From Candidatus Porisulfidus sp. TsSOB (GTDB lineage Bacteria; Pseudomonadota; Gammaproteobacteria; Poriferisulfidales; Poriferisulfidaceae): a DNA stretch of 64,000 bases. The DNA lies in assembly GCA_002631715.1 (NCBI GenBank), contig MRSX01000010.1, positions 29,539 through 93,538 on the forward strand, written 5' to 3'. Both the position numbers and the translations under genes were made by a program. Shown here piece after piece: positions 53,267-63,182 of the stretch. A model generated the notes under the pieces. That model was not told where the DNA came from, ran no database searches, and saw only the letters and a program-made list of their open reading frames with translations. The stretch's first letter is position 1, and each line of letters opens with the position of its first letter.

Positions 53267-54240
53267 GTCGAACAACGCGACTGGGCGTCCTGCTGACCGT
53301 CGTCGGCTGGCTGGGCCTGATCGCGGTCGGTGTCATGCTGTATATGCTGTGGACCGACACGCAGACCCGTTTTCTCGAACTGCGCGACCGTCAGCTCGAA
53401 ACTCACCAGTCGGCGCATCAAGCCCTGATGGAAGTCGACCGGCGCTTGACGGGCCTGTCCGAGGAGCAGTATCGAACCCAAGCTTTGGTAGATCAGTTCC
53501 TGGAGGAGTTGCGGATCCGATACACGGCCTACGAAACCCTCCTGCAGCAGAAATTGGCTCCGATTTCGATCGCACCCGACCCTCGCCAGTACCCGGTTGA
53601 AGAACTCGCTTTCTTGCTGCAGATCGCACAATACAAGCAGAACTATCTCCAGGACTCTCTCGGAACGCTGAGCGCCCTGCGCCAGGCTCGCCAGGTCCTT
53701 GACTCCCTGGATCCGGTGCACTACCACACCCTGATCCAGCAAGTGGACCAGGCGATTTCGACCCTGGAGGGCTACCGAGGCGAAGAAGCGGAGCATGCGC
53801 ACCGCATCCTGACCGGCAGTTGGCTCGTGCTCAGCGAGAAGATTGCGCAATTGCAAGCGGAGGTCGAACGCCAGAACGAAACCTTGCCCACTGGCAATTG
53901 GGAGCAAATCTGGGATTCCATCGTTGAGCAGTTCGACGAGCACATCGAGGTCAAGAAGGGTGCCCCGCAAGCCGTGCAGACCATCTCGGCCTATCAGCAT
54001 GTCCTGATTCTGCACGCTGCTCAGACCGAACTGTATTTGGCTCGCCTCGCGCTTCAATCCCACCGTGCTGACGCTTATACACAATCTCTCGATCACACTC
54101 TTAACCTGCTCTCGCAACCGGCACTTGAAAACAGTTACCCTGCACTGAAACACGACCTGGAAGCACTCCGGGAGCAGCATCCGTTTCCTCCCTCCATCGA
54201 TTTTGACCAACTGACCCGGACACTGCCACTCACCCAATGA
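53263..54240 (+). CDS. hemX: HemX-type membrane protein
   Basis: A 325-residue protein with one N-terminal membrane span (about 7-29, LGVLLTVVGWLGLIAVGVMLYML) and a long helical, partly coiled-coil periplasmic part rich in Gln and Leu. Position between hemD and hemY and overall layout match HemX, which was once called a uroporphyrinogen methyltransferase but has no such domain; its role is unknown. Coupled on both sides by 4-nt overlaps. Confidence 0.85.
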   Translation: MSRTTRLGVLLTVVGWLGLIAVGVMLYMLWTDTQTRFLELRDRQLETHQSAHQALMEVDRRLTGLSEEQYRTQALVDQFLEELRIRYTAYETLLQQKLAPISIAPDPRQYPVEELAFLLQIAQYKQNYLQDSLGTLSALRQARQVLDSLDPVHYHTLIQQVDQAISTLEGYRGEEAEHAHRILTGSWLVLSEKIAQLQAEVERQNETLPTGNWEQIWDSIVEQFDEHIEVKKGAPQAVQTISAYQHVLILHAAQTELYLARLALQSHRADAYTQSLDHTLNLLSQPALENSYPALKHDLEALREQHPFPPSIDFDQLTRTLPLTQ

Positions 54241-55406
54241 AAATCCTGGTGCTGATTTTCGTCGCGCTGCTGGTGACCGGCCTGTCGGCTTGGCTCGCCC
54301 AGACCCAAGGTGGCGAAGTTATCGTGCATATCGCCGACCTCACGGTCCACACCTCTCTCCTGATGGCCCTGCTGATCGGCACTGGGATTATGCTCGGGCT
54401 TTTCGTGCTGATATGGCTGCTGGCACGAACACTGGAAACTCCGCAACGCCTCAGAAAGCGGCACCGGAACCGCCGGCTCGAACGTGCGAACGACCTGCTT
54501 GCGAAGGGACTGCGCAACATGCTGGAGAACCGGCTGGACGTCGCGCGGCAGAACCTGGAGCAGGCGGCAAAGACGGAGCCCAAGCAGTCGTTGTTTCGCC
54601 TACTGGCCGCCTCGGTCTGCGTCCAATCCAACGACCGGGATGCCTGGAGCGAGCACTTGCGCGCGATCGCCGACTCCGACTACCAGGCGGCCTCGAGCTG
54701 GCTCAAAGCGGATGGCTTGGTTGCCGCGGAAGAATGGGAGGAAGCCTTGGCTGTCCTGCAGGTATTGGCCAGCGACAATCCGAACCACCCCCGAATTCTC
54801 CGCCATCTTGCCCGCTGCTACCGGGAACTGAACAGCTGGGAGCGGTTATTCGAATTGGGCCGGGATCAGTCGCGCCATTCGAACCTGCCGCAAGACGAAG
54901 CCCGTCAATGGCTGCGTGATGCCGCCCGCCGCCTATGCGAAGACACCGCAGACACGGAACTCAAGGCCCTCTGGCCAAAGCTCGGGGATGCGCGCGATGA
55001 CCCGGAAGTCCTGCGCTCCTATGCCGAGCGGCTACGGTACTACGGGCAGACACACCCGGAACTGGAGCCGCACCTGTGCAAGCTGCTGGATGCCGATCTC
55101 GACGATGCGGCAATTGAACTGTACGGGACACTGCCAGGCCCAGCCTCTCCAGACATGATCGTGAGGATCCGAAAGTGGCTGAAGCAGGATCCCGAGCGAG
55201 CCTCTCTGAAGCGAGCCTTGGCCCGGCTGCACAGCCGCCTCGGGCAACATCGCGAAGCCCAAGAACAACTGGAAGCCCTCGAGAAACAAGGCGGGGATGC
55301 CCTGCTGTATCGCGAGTTGGCGGAAACCTTGGAACGGATGGGCCAAGGCGAAGCCGCGCAGGCTTACTATCGCAAAGGACTGCAGTCCCTGACCAGAACC
55401 CCTTAG
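54237..55406 (+). CDS. hemY: HemY-type TPR membrane protein
   Basis: A 389-residue inner-membrane protein with two N-terminal spans (ILVLIFVALLVTGLSAWL and ALLIGTGIMLGLFVLIWLL), the RANDLLAKGLRNMLENR segment and TPR-like helices to the C-terminus, including REAQEQLEALEKQGGDALLYRELAETLE. This is the proteobacterial HemY protein of unknown role, not protoporphyrinogen oxidase. Its last 4 nt overlap the convergent SnoaL-like gene. Confidence 0.9.
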   Translation: MKILVLIFVALLVTGLSAWLAQTQGGEVIVHIADLTVHTSLLMALLIGTGIMLGLFVLIWLLARTLETPQRLRKRHRNRRLERANDLLAKGLRNMLENRLDVARQNLEQAAKTEPKQSLFRLLAASVCVQSNDRDAWSEHLRAIADSDYQAASSWLKADGLVAAEEWEEALAVLQVLASDNPNHPRILRHLARCYRELNSWERLFELGRDQSRHSNLPQDEARQWLRDAARRLCEDTADTELKALWPKLGDARDDPEVLRSYAERLRYYGQTHPELEPHLCKLLDADLDDAAIELYGTLPGPASPDMIVRIRKWLKQDPERASLKRALARLHSRLGQHREAQEQLEALEKQGGDALLYRELAETLERMGQGEAAQAYYRKGLQSLTRTP

Positions 55407-55813
55407 TGCAGGACAGGCATCCCGGATTCCGGCGTGTCCGGGCCGGGCGGCGGCGAAGCATGATGCATGATCATTCGCCAGCCTTCGTCCATGCCGCAAT
55501 AGACATTGGTCGCCAGTACGATGCCGACGACATGGTGGCGCAGGTACAAGGTTTCCGTTAACTGGCTGATGGCGAACTGCCCGTCGAACTCCTCGCGATA
55601 GTGGTATTCCAGCTCGAAATGGAATGGCACCTCCGCCTGAAAGATCTGCTTCCAGCTTTCCTCCACTTCCTCCCGGCCGGTTAGCAGGTCACCACCCGGG
55701 TGAATGCAGAAAACCGGGCGGCCCTCCGCCCACACCCGCATCATGGCCTCGACGTCCTGCTGAGCGAATGCTTCGTAGAAAGCGTCTTCGGCTTCGATTG
55801 CGGAACGGAACAT
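55403..55813 (-). CDS. SnoaL/NTF2-like protein
   Basis: A 136-residue protein of the NTF2-like cone fold: helices AIEAEDAFYEAFAQQDVEAMMRVWAEG, then strands PVFCIHPGGDLLTGREEVEESWKQIF and the C-terminal VLATNVYCGMDEGWRMIMHHAS. The HPGG segment and closing HHAS are typical of DUF4440/SnoaL proteins next to metabolic genes. Catalytic role unknown. Confidence 0.8.
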   Translation of the reverse strand: MFRSAIEAEDAFYEAFAQQDVEAMMRVWAEGRPVFCIHPGGDLLTGREEVEESWKQIFQAEVPFHFELEYHYREEFDGQFAISQLTETLYLRHHVVGIVLATNVYCGMDEGWRMIMHHASPPPGPDTPESGMPVLH

Positions 55814-55969
55814 ATGACGTAATTTCCCCTCTTCCGCTCATCATACCCCGCTACTGTCGGAAGCAAACATGACAATGGCAAAGGCCGGAATTCTCCCCAT
55901 GTCCGCATTCTTGACAATGCTGAAAAATTGAACAAATTTAGCCGAGGACCGTACTCAAAATGATCAGTA

Positions 55970-56020
55970 ACCTGTTGATTTTCAATAGGTAAAAATGGTC
56001 GAAAAATTCAGACCATTTTT
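55970..56020. repeat. Two abutting hairpins
   Basis: First hairpin ACCTGTTGA/TCAATAGGT (55970-55978 with 55982-55990, one G-U pair, 3-nt loop) is followed without a gap by AAAAATGGTC/GACCATTTTT (55991-56000 with 56011-56020). The second has A and T tracts and could terminate transcripts on either strand. They lie in the 309-bp gap between divergent genes, where no terminator is needed for either flanking gene. The rest of the gap shows nothing clear. Confidence 0.5.
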
Positions 56021-56122
56021 CCTTGCCTTTCCCATTCCCTTCTGGCACCATCCCTGCTAACCCGGGGAACGCTCTCAACAGGGCAATTCCTCCCGCCATC
56101 CTTTCGTTAGGGAGAGACATCC

Positions 56123-56686
56123 ATGAAATCCAGCACTCAAGAGCCCGTTGCCACCCCCGGCACGAACAGACCAGACGCGCCTCATACCCCACATTTTGAT
56201 AAACTCAGGGTTATGAAGTCTCTGCAAGCTGTTACTTTCAGCGAAGATCAGGCCGGAGCCATGGTTGAGGCCATTGATGACGCCCAGCGCCACTTGGCCA
56301 CGAAAAGCGACATGGGAAAAATGGAATATGTCCTACGAACCGATATGCAAAAGATGGAATCTGGCATACGGACAGACATGCAGAAGATGGAGTCCGGCAT
56401 ACGGGCAGACATGCAGAAGATGGAATCCGGCATACGGGCGGACATGCAGAAGATGGAATCCGGCATACGGGCGGACATGCAGAAGATGGAGTCCGGCATA
56501 CGGGCGGATATGCAGAAGACGGAGTCCGGCATGCGGACGGATATGGGAAAGATGGAACTTCGCCTACAGGGTGAAATCAAGGATCTGCGCTCCGACATGC
56601 AGGCCGAATTCAAGAAGCTTTACTGGTATATTCCGCTCGTCATCGGTGTTGCGGCCAGCCTCTTGGGCGTCTTCTCGCCTTCGTGA
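56123..56686 (+). CDS. DUF1640-like coiled-coil protein with hendecad repeats and C-terminal anchor
   Basis: A 187-residue protein. Residues 30-70 (MKSLQAVTFSEDQAGAMVEAIDDAQRHLATKSDM) match the head of DUF1640/coiled-coil membrane proteins related to mitochondrial MCUR1/CCDC90. Residues 74-150 are seven 11-residue units close to ADMQKMESGIR, an undecatad coiled coil. A final membrane segment (YWYIPLVIGVAASLLGVF) makes it tail-anchored. GGGAGAG precedes the ATG. The function of bacterial members is unknown. Confidence 0.75.
   Translation: MKSSTQEPVATPGTNRPDAPHTPHFDKLRVMKSLQAVTFSEDQAGAMVEAIDDAQRHLATKSDMGKMEYVLRTDMQKMESGIRTDMQKMESGIRADMQKMESGIRADMQKMESGIRADMQKMESGIRADMQKTESGMRTDMGKMELRLQGEIKDLRSDMQAEFKKLYWYIPLVIGVAASLLGVFSPS
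56342..56572 (+). repeat. 33-bp tandem repeats inside the coiled-coil gene
   Basis: Seven in-frame units of 33 bp starting at GATATGCAAAAG; units 2-5 differ at only a few positions, unit 1 and unit 6 at several, unit 7 is degenerate. Near-identity at third codon positions indicates recent copying rather than selection on protein alone. Confidence 0.9.
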
Positions 56687-56704
56687 AAGTCTTAGAATAA
56701 CCGC

Positions 56705-57004
56705 ATGATCGCCTCCCGCTATTACACCGCCATCTCGCCCTGGACCGTGCTGGCCACGGCCGTCAGCTGGAGCCTGGCCGTAGCGTTGGTCATCAACATG
56801 CTGGGAGGATCTTTCGAGGCACGCAGTTGCCAGACAGGCTGCATGCAGAGCTTGGGGTTAGCCTCGTTCGTCGTCGCGGTTGCCGGCGTCCTGGTCGGTC
56901 ACCGACGTCCGCATCACCTAGTGACCCTGTTGTGCCTGCTTTCCATGCTGGGCCTGATCGTCATCTACCTGACCACCTTCTTCATCGGCGTGCTGCTTAG
57001 CTGA
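56705..57004 (+). CDS. Small membrane protein
   Basis: A 99-residue hydrophobic protein with three probable spans (about 11-33, 47-64, 72-97) and two cysteines flanking a periplasmic or cytoplasmic loop (SCQTGC). It starts 18 bp after the repeat-protein stop and may be cotranscribed. Not recognised. Confidence 0.6.
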   Translation: MIASRYYTAISPWTVLATAVSWSLAVALVINMLGGSFEARSCQTGCMQSLGLASFVVAVAGVLVGHRRPHHLVTLLCLLSMLGLIVIYLTTFFIGVLLS

Positions 57005-57017
57005 CCGAGCCACTCCT

Positions 57018-57971
57018 TTACCCGCGCAGAACAGGTCCCCACAAACCACGGATCGCGGCAATTCCCTGCCCACCGGACTCAATGGCGGCCTCCTGATCCC
57101 CCATATTCATCCCCCCAAGCGCGTACACCGGCAAGGCTGCATTGGCGACTGCCGAGGCGAAGCCCTCCCAACCCAGCGCCTGCGGCGCATCGCGCAACGG
57201 CGACAGCACCGCGAAGTCCGCATCAATCTGAACCGCCTGATCCAGTTCCTGTGGACCGTGGCAGGATGCGCCGACAAGAAGATCTTCCGGCAATGGGCGG
57301 GAACTCAGCTGCCCCAGGCGTGCACTCGTGAGATGTACACCATCCGCCCCTAGACGGGCTGCCTGTTCGGGCTCGCAATTCAGCACGAGTCGGCCTCCCG
57401 CCGCGTGAACCTGCTCAAGAGCCTCCCGTGCGAGTCGTTCGTATGCCGGGCCCGACAGCGAATGCGCACGCAACTGGATCAGCCTCGCGCCCCGTTCCAG
57501 GGTCGCCGATAAGTCGGAATGCCAGCGCTCGGCCCCGCTTTCCGGATCCGCACTGATGGCGTACTGCGAAGGCAACTGAAGCGCGCGAATGACCGGGCGG
57601 CTGGCAGGCGGTGTTGTCCATTGGTTCAGTTCCGACAACGGCACCCAGCGAACTTCCTGCCCCTCGCGCCCACTTGCCAGGCCATCCCAGGTTTCCACCC
57701 GGAACACTTCGAAGTCCATTTTGAATTCAGGATAGGCGTAAGGAAAACGGATCAGTCGTCGCCAGGTTTTCGCCCGGATGCCGATTTCCTCCTCCAGTTC
57801 CCGCACCAGCGCCCGCGCCGCACTCTCCCCGGCCATCATCTTGCCGCCCGGGAATTCCCACTTGCCGCCCTGGTGCGCGGACGCATGCCGTTTGGCCAGC
57901 AACACTGCCGGCCTCTCTTCGTCTGTATTGAGTACGGCCCCCGCGACCACCGCCATGGGAGTTTCGGACAC
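57018..57971 (-). CDS. mutT: Nudix (MutT) - ThiE-like fusion protein
   Basis: A 317-residue two-domain protein. Residues 1-130 are MutT: GGKWEFPGGKMMAGESAARALVRELEEEIGI carries the full Nudix box. Residues 135-317 are a thiamine-phosphate-synthase-like barrel (LIQLRAHSLSG, GADGVHLTSARL, PVYALGGMNMGD). Such fusions are common in Gammaproteobacteria between argJ and secA relatives; the ThiE part lacks some thiamine-site residues and its role is unclear. MutT removes 8-oxo-dGTP. Confidence 0.9.
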   Translation of the reverse strand: MSETPMAVVAGAVLNTDEERPAVLLAKRHASAHQGGKWEFPGGKMMAGESAARALVRELEEEIGIRAKTWRRLIRFPYAYPEFKMDFEVFRVETWDGLASGREGQEVRWVPLSELNQWTTPPASRPVIRALQLPSQYAISADPESGAERWHSDLSATLERGARLIQLRAHSLSGPAYERLAREALEQVHAAGGRLVLNCEPEQAARLGADGVHLTSARLGQLSSRPLPEDLLVGASCHGPQELDQAVQIDADFAVLSPLRDAPQALGWEGFASAVANAALPVYALGGMNMGDQEAAIESGGQGIAAIRGLWGPVLRG

Positions 57972-57975
57972 GGGA

Positions 57976-59169
57976 TCAGGTCCGGTATTCGGCGTTGATC
58001 TTCACGTAGTCGTAGGACAGGTCGGACGTATAGAGGCGGACTTGGGATTCGCCGAGGCCCAGATCCACCCGGATCGTGAATTCGTCGCGGGCCATGACCA
58101 TGCCACCCTGTTCCTCCCGGTAGTTCTCAGCCACCGCACCGCCTGTCACCACCTGCACGTCGTCGAGACGGATTCCGACCTGGTCCATGCGCGATAACTC
58201 CCCGACACTGCGGCCGACAGCGGCCAGGATTCTTCCCCAGTTGGGGTCGCCGGCGAATGCCGCCGTCTTGACCAGAGGCGAGTGCGCCACCGCACGGGCC
58301 ACTGCCTGCGCCTGCTCCGGTGTGGCAGCTTGTTCGACCTCGATCGTGATGAACCGGGTCGCGCCCTCGGCGTCCCGCACGATGGCCTTGGCCAGCGTCT
58401 CACAGACTTCGAAGACGGCCTGCTCCCAAGCCTCCACTTCGGAATCCTCCAGATCCGCAAGTTTCACCCCACTGGCGCCAGTGGCCAGCAGAATGCATGC
58501 GTCGTTGGTGGAAGTGTCACCTTCCACGGTAATCGCGTGGAAAGAATGTTCGAGTGCGCGTTCGAGAACTTGCTCAAGCACCGCGGCATCCACTGCCAAG
58601 TCGGTCGCAACGAAGGCCAGCATGGTCGCCATGTCCGGACAGATCATGCCCGCGCCCTTCGCCATGCCGGTGACATGGAGGTTCTTCCCTGCGCCCTTGA
58701 CCTGGCGACCTTCCAGCTTGCTCCGGGTGTCGGTGGTCAGGATCGCTTGCGACGCCTCCAGCCAGCCCTCGGCGGACAGCGTCGCCTGGAGTTGCGGCAT
58801 TTGCGCCTGAATCTTCCCCACATCCAGCCTCTGCCCGATTACTCCGGTCGAGAACGGTAGGATCTCGTGCGGCTCGACCGAAAACGCTTGCGCCGCTGCC
58901 TCACAGCACAGCCGGGTATCTTCCAGCCCCTGTTCACCCAATCCGGCGTTGGCGCAACCTGCGTTGATCAGCAGCAACCGGGGCGACGCAGCCTCCAGGT
59001 GTTCGCGGGCGACCTCGACGGGAGCCGCGCAAAACCGGTTGGTCGTGAAGACGCCCGCCGACTCCGTCCCGGGTGCCAGTTCCAATACGGCCAGATCCAG
59101 CCGCTCTCCAGCGTACAGGCCCGCACTGGCCGCCGCCAAGCGTACTCCGGGAACCGGCTGCCAGCTCAT
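57976..59169 (-). CDS. argJ: Glutamate N-acetyltransferase/amino-acid acetyltransferase
   Basis: Transfers acetyl between ornithine and glutamate in arginine synthesis; 397 residues, self-cleaved into two subunits. The cleavage site is the conserved [16 protein letters not shown], with the nucleophile Thr in [24 protein letters not shown] and [15 protein letters not shown] follow. ATG 59169 overlaps the secA stop (ATGA). Confidence 0.95.
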   Translation of the reverse strand: MSWQPVPGVRLAAASAGLYAGERLDLAVLELAPGTESAGVFTTNRFCAAPVEVAREHLEAASPRLLLINAGCANAGLGEQGLEDTRLCCEAAAQAFSVEPHEILPFSTGVIGQRLDVGKIQAQMPQLQATLSAEGWLEASQAILTTDTRSKLEGRQVKGAGKNLHVTGMAKGAGMICPDMATMLAFVATDLAVDAAVLEQVLERALEHSFHAITVEGDTSTNDACILLATGASGVKLADLEDSEVEAWEQAVFEVCETLAKAIVRDAEGATRFITIEVEQAATPEQAQAVARAVAHSPLVKTAAFAGDPNWGRILAAVGRSVGELSRMDQVGIRLDDVQVVTGGAVAENYREEQGGMVMARDEFTIRVDLGLGESQVRLYTSDLSYDYVKINAEYRT

Positions 59170-61901
59170 GCCACCCGCCGGCTCTGCGCTCCGCAGCAGT
59201 GCTTGTATTTCTTGCCGGAACCACACGGGCAGGGTTGGTTACGCCCGACCTTGGAAGCAGATCGGCGAACCGTCGGCGGCGGCGCGAAACTGGCGGACGG
59301 CGCTTGAGCCTGCGGTGGCGGCTGCTCGCCCCGCACCGGGGAGACTTCCTCACCCGACGCATGCCGGTAATCCAGGTCGGACACCGGGGTTGAAGGTTTC
59401 TCCAAAGTACCCAGTTCGTCCGGCGAACCCAGCCTCAACAGACACAACAGGCGAATGAGATCGTGCTCGATGCGGTCCATCATGGACTGGAAAAGTTCGA
59501 AGGCCTCGCGTTTGTATTCCTGTTTCGGGTTCTTCTGCGCGTAACTGCGCAGGCCGATTCCCTGGCGGAGGTGATCCATCATCGCCAGATGCTCCTTCCA
59601 GTGCATGTCCAGCGTCGTCAGCAACAAGTCCCCTTCCAGTTGGCGCATCGCCTGTGGCGTGATTTCCTCTTCCTTGTCGCGCAGTTTCTGCTCGACCGCC
59701 TCATGAAGCCGCTCCTCAAGCGTCGTATCGTTCAGTTCCGATTCCTGTTCCAGCCAATCCCGCACCGGCATCGACAACCCGAACGTCTCGACCAGCGCCT
59801 GCTCCAGCCCCTCGGTGTTCCATTGCTCTTCCATGCTTTCGGCGGGGATGTAGTCCCGGTAAACCCGCGTCACGACATCCGTGCAAATGGATGCCACGTG
59901 CGCGGACAAGTCCTGGGATTCCATGATCTCGTTGCGCTGCTGGTAGACCAGCGTACGCTGGTCGTTGATTACATCGTCGAAATCCAGCAAGTGCTTGCGA
60001 ATATCGAAATTTCGGGCCTCCACCTTGCGCTGGGCGTTGCCGATCGCCTTGGTGACCCAGGGGTGTTCGATCACTTCACCTTCCTTCATGCCCAAGCGCT
60101 GCATCAGGGTGGACATCCGCTCCGAAGCGAAAATCCGGATCAAGCTATCCTCCAGCGACAGGTAGAACCGGCTGGAACCCGGGTCGCCCTGACGACCTGA
60201 GCGACCACGCAACTGGTTGTCGACACGCCGCGACTCGTGCCGCTCGGTCCCGATGATGTGCAGGCCGCCGGCGGTCACAACCTGGTCGTGCCGAGTCTGC
60301 CACTCGTCCCGGGCCGAATCTTTCGGTTCCGGTGTCTCTGACTCCGGGGTCGTCTCCAATGCGCCGCCGAGCACGATGTCGGTCCCGCGACCGGCCATGT
60401 TGGTGGCGATGGTAACCGTGCCGGGCCGCCCGGCCTGGGCGATGATGTGCGACTCCTGCTCGTGGAATTTCGCGTTCAGGACCTGGTGCTTGATTTCAGC
60501 CTTCTGCAGCAGGCCGGACAACAGTTCGGAGTTGGAGATCGAGGTCGTGCCCACCAGCACCGGCTGCCCGCGCTCCACGCAGTCCTGGATATCCTCCACC
60601 ACCGCCTCATATTTCTCCTTGGCAGTCAGGAACACCATATCCCCGAGGTCCTCCCGGACCATCGGCATGTGGGTCGGGACGACGACCACCTCCAAGCCGT
60701 AGATTTCCTGGAACTCGTAGGCTTCGGTGTCGGCCGTGCCAGTCATGCCGGACAGGCGGGAATAGAGCCGGAAGTAGTTCTGGAAGGTGATCGACGCCAC
60801 GGTCTGGTTCTCCGTCTCGACCGCCACCCCCTCCTTGGCCTCGACGGCCTGGTGCAATCCGTCCGACCAGCGCCGTCCCGGCATCTTCCGCCCGGTGAAT
60901 TCGTCGATGATGACGATCTTGCCTTCTTCCGACACGATGTAGTCGCGATCCCGCTGGAACAAGGTCCTTGCCCGCAGAGAAGCGTTGACGTGATGCAACA
61001 GGCGGATGTTGCCGGCTTCGTACAGGCTGCCTCCCGCCGGAATCAACCCCTCGGTGGACAGCAGTTGCTCGACCCGGTGATGCCCGTCCTCGGTCAGGTA
61101 GGCCTGACGCGCTTTTTCGTCAATCCGGTAGTCGCCCGGCCCGTCTTCTTCCTCCTGCGGCTCGAGGTGACGAACCATCTGGTTCATCTTCTGATAGAGG
61201 TCGGTGCGGTCCTCGGACGGCCCCGAGATGATCAGCGGAGTGCGGGCTTCGTCGATGAGGATCGAGTCCACCTCGTCGACAATGGCGAACTCCTGCCCGC
61301 GCATGACCCGGTGTTCGGCCCGGAACACCATGTTGTCGCGCAGGTAGTCAAAGCCAAATTCGTTGTTGGTGCCATATGTCACGCCGGAGGCATAAGCATC
61401 CCGACGCTGTGCGCCATCGAGCCCCTGCACGATCACGCCCACGGTCAGGCCGAGCTGTTCGTAGATCGGCCGCATCCAGTTCGCGTCGCGTCGGGCCAGG
61501 TAGTCGTTGACGGTGACGACATGCACACTCTCCCCGGCCAGCGCATGCAGGCAGGCCGGCAGGGTCGCGACCAAGGTTTTGCCCTCGCCGGTGCGCATCT
61601 CCGCGATGCCGCCTTCGTGCAACACGATGCCGCCAAGCAGCTGGACATCGAAGTGCCGCATGTCGAGCGTCCGGCGCGCCGCTTCGCGCACCAGCGCAAA
61701 GACCTCCGGCAGCAGGGCATCCATCGCCTCCCCTTCGGCGAGGCGGGCACGATACTGTTCGGCGTGTTCGCGCAATTGCGCGTCGTCCGCGTCCTGCAGC
61801 GCTACCTCAAGGTCATTGATCTTCGCCACCGTCCGCCAGTGGCGCTTGAGGGTTCGCTGGTTGCGGCTACCGAAAAATTTACGGACAAACGAAGCAAACA
61901 T
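59166..61901 (-). CDS. secA: Preprotein translocase ATPase SecA
   Basis: The motor of Sec protein export, 911 residues. Walker A is [11 protein letters not shown], the DEAD-type box reads [21 protein letters not shown], and the helicase domain contains [14 protein letters not shown] and [14 protein letters not shown]. The C-terminal zinc/SecB-binding tail [18 protein letters not shown] is complete. It lies between the M23 peptidase and argJ. Confidence 0.97.
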   Translation of the reverse strand: MFASFVRKFFGSRNQRTLKRHWRTVAKINDLEVALQDADDAQLREHAEQYRARLAEGEAMDALLPEVFALVREAARRTLDMRHFDVQLLGGIVLHEGGIAEMRTGEGKTLVATLPACLHALAGESVHVVTVNDYLARRDANWMRPIYEQLGLTVGVIVQGLDGAQRRDAYASGVTYGTNNEFGFDYLRDNMVFRAEHRVMRGQEFAIVDEVDSILIDEARTPLIISGPSEDRTDLYQKMNQMVRHLEPQEEEDGPGDYRIDEKARQAYLTEDGHHRVEQLLSTEGLIPAGGSLYEAGNIRLLHHVNASLRARTLFQRDRDYIVSEEGKIVIIDEFTGRKMPGRRWSDGLHQAVEAKEGVAVETENQTVASITFQNYFRLYSRLSGMTGTADTEAYEFQEIYGLEVVVVPTHMPMVREDLGDMVFLTAKEKYEAVVEDIQDCVERGQPVLVGTTSISNSELLSGLLQKAEIKHQVLNAKFHEQESHIIAQAGRPGTVTIATNMAGRGTDIVLGGALETTPESETPEPKDSARDEWQTRHDQVVTAGGLHIIGTERHESRRVDNQLRGRSGRQGDPGSSRFYLSLEDSLIRIFASERMSTLMQRLGMKEGEVIEHPWVTKAIGNAQRKVEARNFDIRKHLLDFDDVINDQRTLVYQQRNEIMESQDLSAHVASICTDVVTRVYRDYIPAESMEEQWNTEGLEQALVETFGLSMPVRDWLEQESELNDTTLEERLHEAVEQKLRDKEEEITPQAMRQLEGDLLLTTLDMHWKEHLAMMDHLRQGIGLRSYAQKNPKQEYKREAFELFQSMMDRIEHDLIRLLCLLRLGSPDELGTLEKPSTPVSDLDYRHASGEEVSPVRGEQPPPQAQAPSASFAPPPTVRRSASKVGRNQPCPCGSGKKYKHCCGAQSRRVA

Positions 61902-61953
61902 GGTGGGGTCGCCAGTAAGCGATTACGGAATTATAAGCGCGGGCCGCGCGGGT

Positions 61954-62895
61954 TCAGCGGCGGGCAGACAGGAATTTCAGAGGATTGGCAGCCTTGCCGT
62001 TCTTCAGCACTTCAAAGTGCAGATGCGGTGCGGTCGAACGGCCGGTCGAGCCGACATGCGCGACGACATCGCCCCGCTTCACCATCTGCCCGGACTTCAC
62101 CAGCAGCTTGCTGGCGTGGCCGTAGCGGGTCTGGTAGCCGTTCCCGTGCCGGATCTGCACCATCAGGCCGTATCCATCCTTGCTCCCCGCAAACTCGACC
62201 ATACCGGCCGCCGCAGACCGGATCTCGGTGCCTTTGCTGGCAGCGAAGTCAATGCCCTGATGGAAGGCGGGACGTCCGTGGAACGGGTCCCGGCGCATGC
62301 CGTAGTACGAGGAAACCCAGCCGGAGCGCACCGGCCAGCCACTGGGGTAGGCTTCGCCCACCAAGCGGCGATGCTGGATCACGTCTTCCAGGATGCTCAG
62401 CCACAGCGTCCGATCCTCGATCTGGTTATGCAGGCCGTCGAGGGAGGCCCCCAGGTTGGTCGCAGTCAGCCCGGCTCCCGGGGAAGCAGCGGCATCCCCG
62501 CCCAGTCCCGGTTCCGAACCGAAGTCGAACTCCTTGCCGTCTTTCAGTTGCGCGATGTCCACCAGCGTACCGCCCAGCGCGTCCAGACGGGCGATGCGCG
62601 ACTGCAGCCGCGCCAATTGCGAAGACAGGGCATCAATGTGAAGCTGGCTTTCCTGGCGGATATTATTCAGCGTGGTGCCATGCGCGGCCAGTGTCTGGTC
62701 GATCGAACCCAGCAAGGCCTGCTCACGGTGCAGGGCGCCCTGGTGGAACGCCACCGCGACGACCTGGGCAAGCACGACTGCCGCCGCGACTCCGAGGCCG
62801 AGGCGCCGCCAGCCCGCGGCTTTGCCGGGATCTGCGGCTTGGCGGATAATGGCGGAGGAAGACTGCCCTGCCTGATGAAGAAGCTTCTTGATCAT
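61954..62895 (-). CDS. M23-family murein peptidase
   Basis: A 313-residue protein with an N-terminal membrane anchor (about 34-53, GLGVAAAVVLAQVVAVAF), a coiled-coil middle (LDALSSQLARLQSRIARLDAL) and a C-terminal LytM domain with zinc ligands in HQGIDFAASKG and PHLHFEV. It probably cleaves peptidoglycan crosslinks or regulates amidases. The place between secA and dciA is the position of secM in enterobacteria, but this is not SecM. The start overlaps the divergent dciA start by about 20 bp. Confidence 0.88.
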   Translation of the reverse strand: MIKKLLHQAGQSSSAIIRQAADPGKAAGWRRLGLGVAAAVVLAQVVAVAFHQGALHREQALLGSIDQTLAAHGTTLNNIRQESQLHIDALSSQLARLQSRIARLDALGGTLVDIAQLKDGKEFDFGSEPGLGGDAAASPGAGLTATNLGASLDGLHNQIEDRTLWLSILEDVIQHRRLVGEAYPSGWPVRSGWVSSYYGMRRDPFHGRPAFHQGIDFAASKGTEIRSAAAGMVEFAGSKDGYGLMVQIRHGNGYQTRYGHASKLLVKSGQMVKRGDVVAHVGSTGRSTAPHLHFEVLKNGKAANPLKFLSARR

Positions 62896-63174
62896 CTCGA
62901 TCCTCACCTGTTGGCCCGCATCCGCCTACAGCTGGCCATTACCCAGAGCCTGCGCCGACAACTGCCCGAGCCTCTGGGTTCGAGCTGCTGGTGCAGCGAC
63001 ATCGAGGGGGTCACGCTGACGGTCTCGGTCAACGACAACCATCAGGCGCCGCTGATTCATTACCAGCAGCGCGAACTGCTCAAGCACGTCAACGCAGAAT
63101 TCAAGGATCGTCTGAACCAGCCGTTGCGCCAGCTCCGGATTCAGGTTGCTGCGCGCCAAGCGGGTCACGATTAG
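62875..63174 (+). CDS. dciA: DciA-like (DUF721) replicative helicase loader
   Basis: A 99-residue protein of the DUF721/DciA family, which loads DnaB in bacteria lacking DnaC. The KH-like N-terminal part (LARIRLQLAITQSLRRQLPEPL) and strand SDIEGVTLTVSVNDN, then LLKHVNAEFKDRL and RIQVAAR fit the family. It is short, as in many Gammaproteobacteria. The ATG at 62875 lies inside the 5' end of the divergent M23 gene. Confidence 0.75.
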   Translation: MKKLLDHLDPHLLARIRLQLAITQSLRRQLPEPLGSSCWCSDIEGVTLTVSVNDNHQAPLIHYQQRELLKHVNAEFKDRLNQPLRQLRIQVAARQAGHD

Positions 63175-63182
63175 AAATTCGC

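Noticed and set aside
54237..55406. Protoporphyrinogen oxidase (the other protein called HemY)
   Set aside because: There is no FAD motif; the protein has two membrane spans and TPR-like helices as in proteobacterial HemY.
56342..56572. CRISPR-like regular repeats
   Set aside because: The 33-bp units are contiguous with no spacers, stay in frame and encode a coiled coil.
60447..62849. An 800-codon plus-strand open frame opposite secA and the M23 gene
   Set aside because: It is the antisense shadow of secA, whose family match is complete; the translation has no domain and a His/Arg/Val-biased composition.
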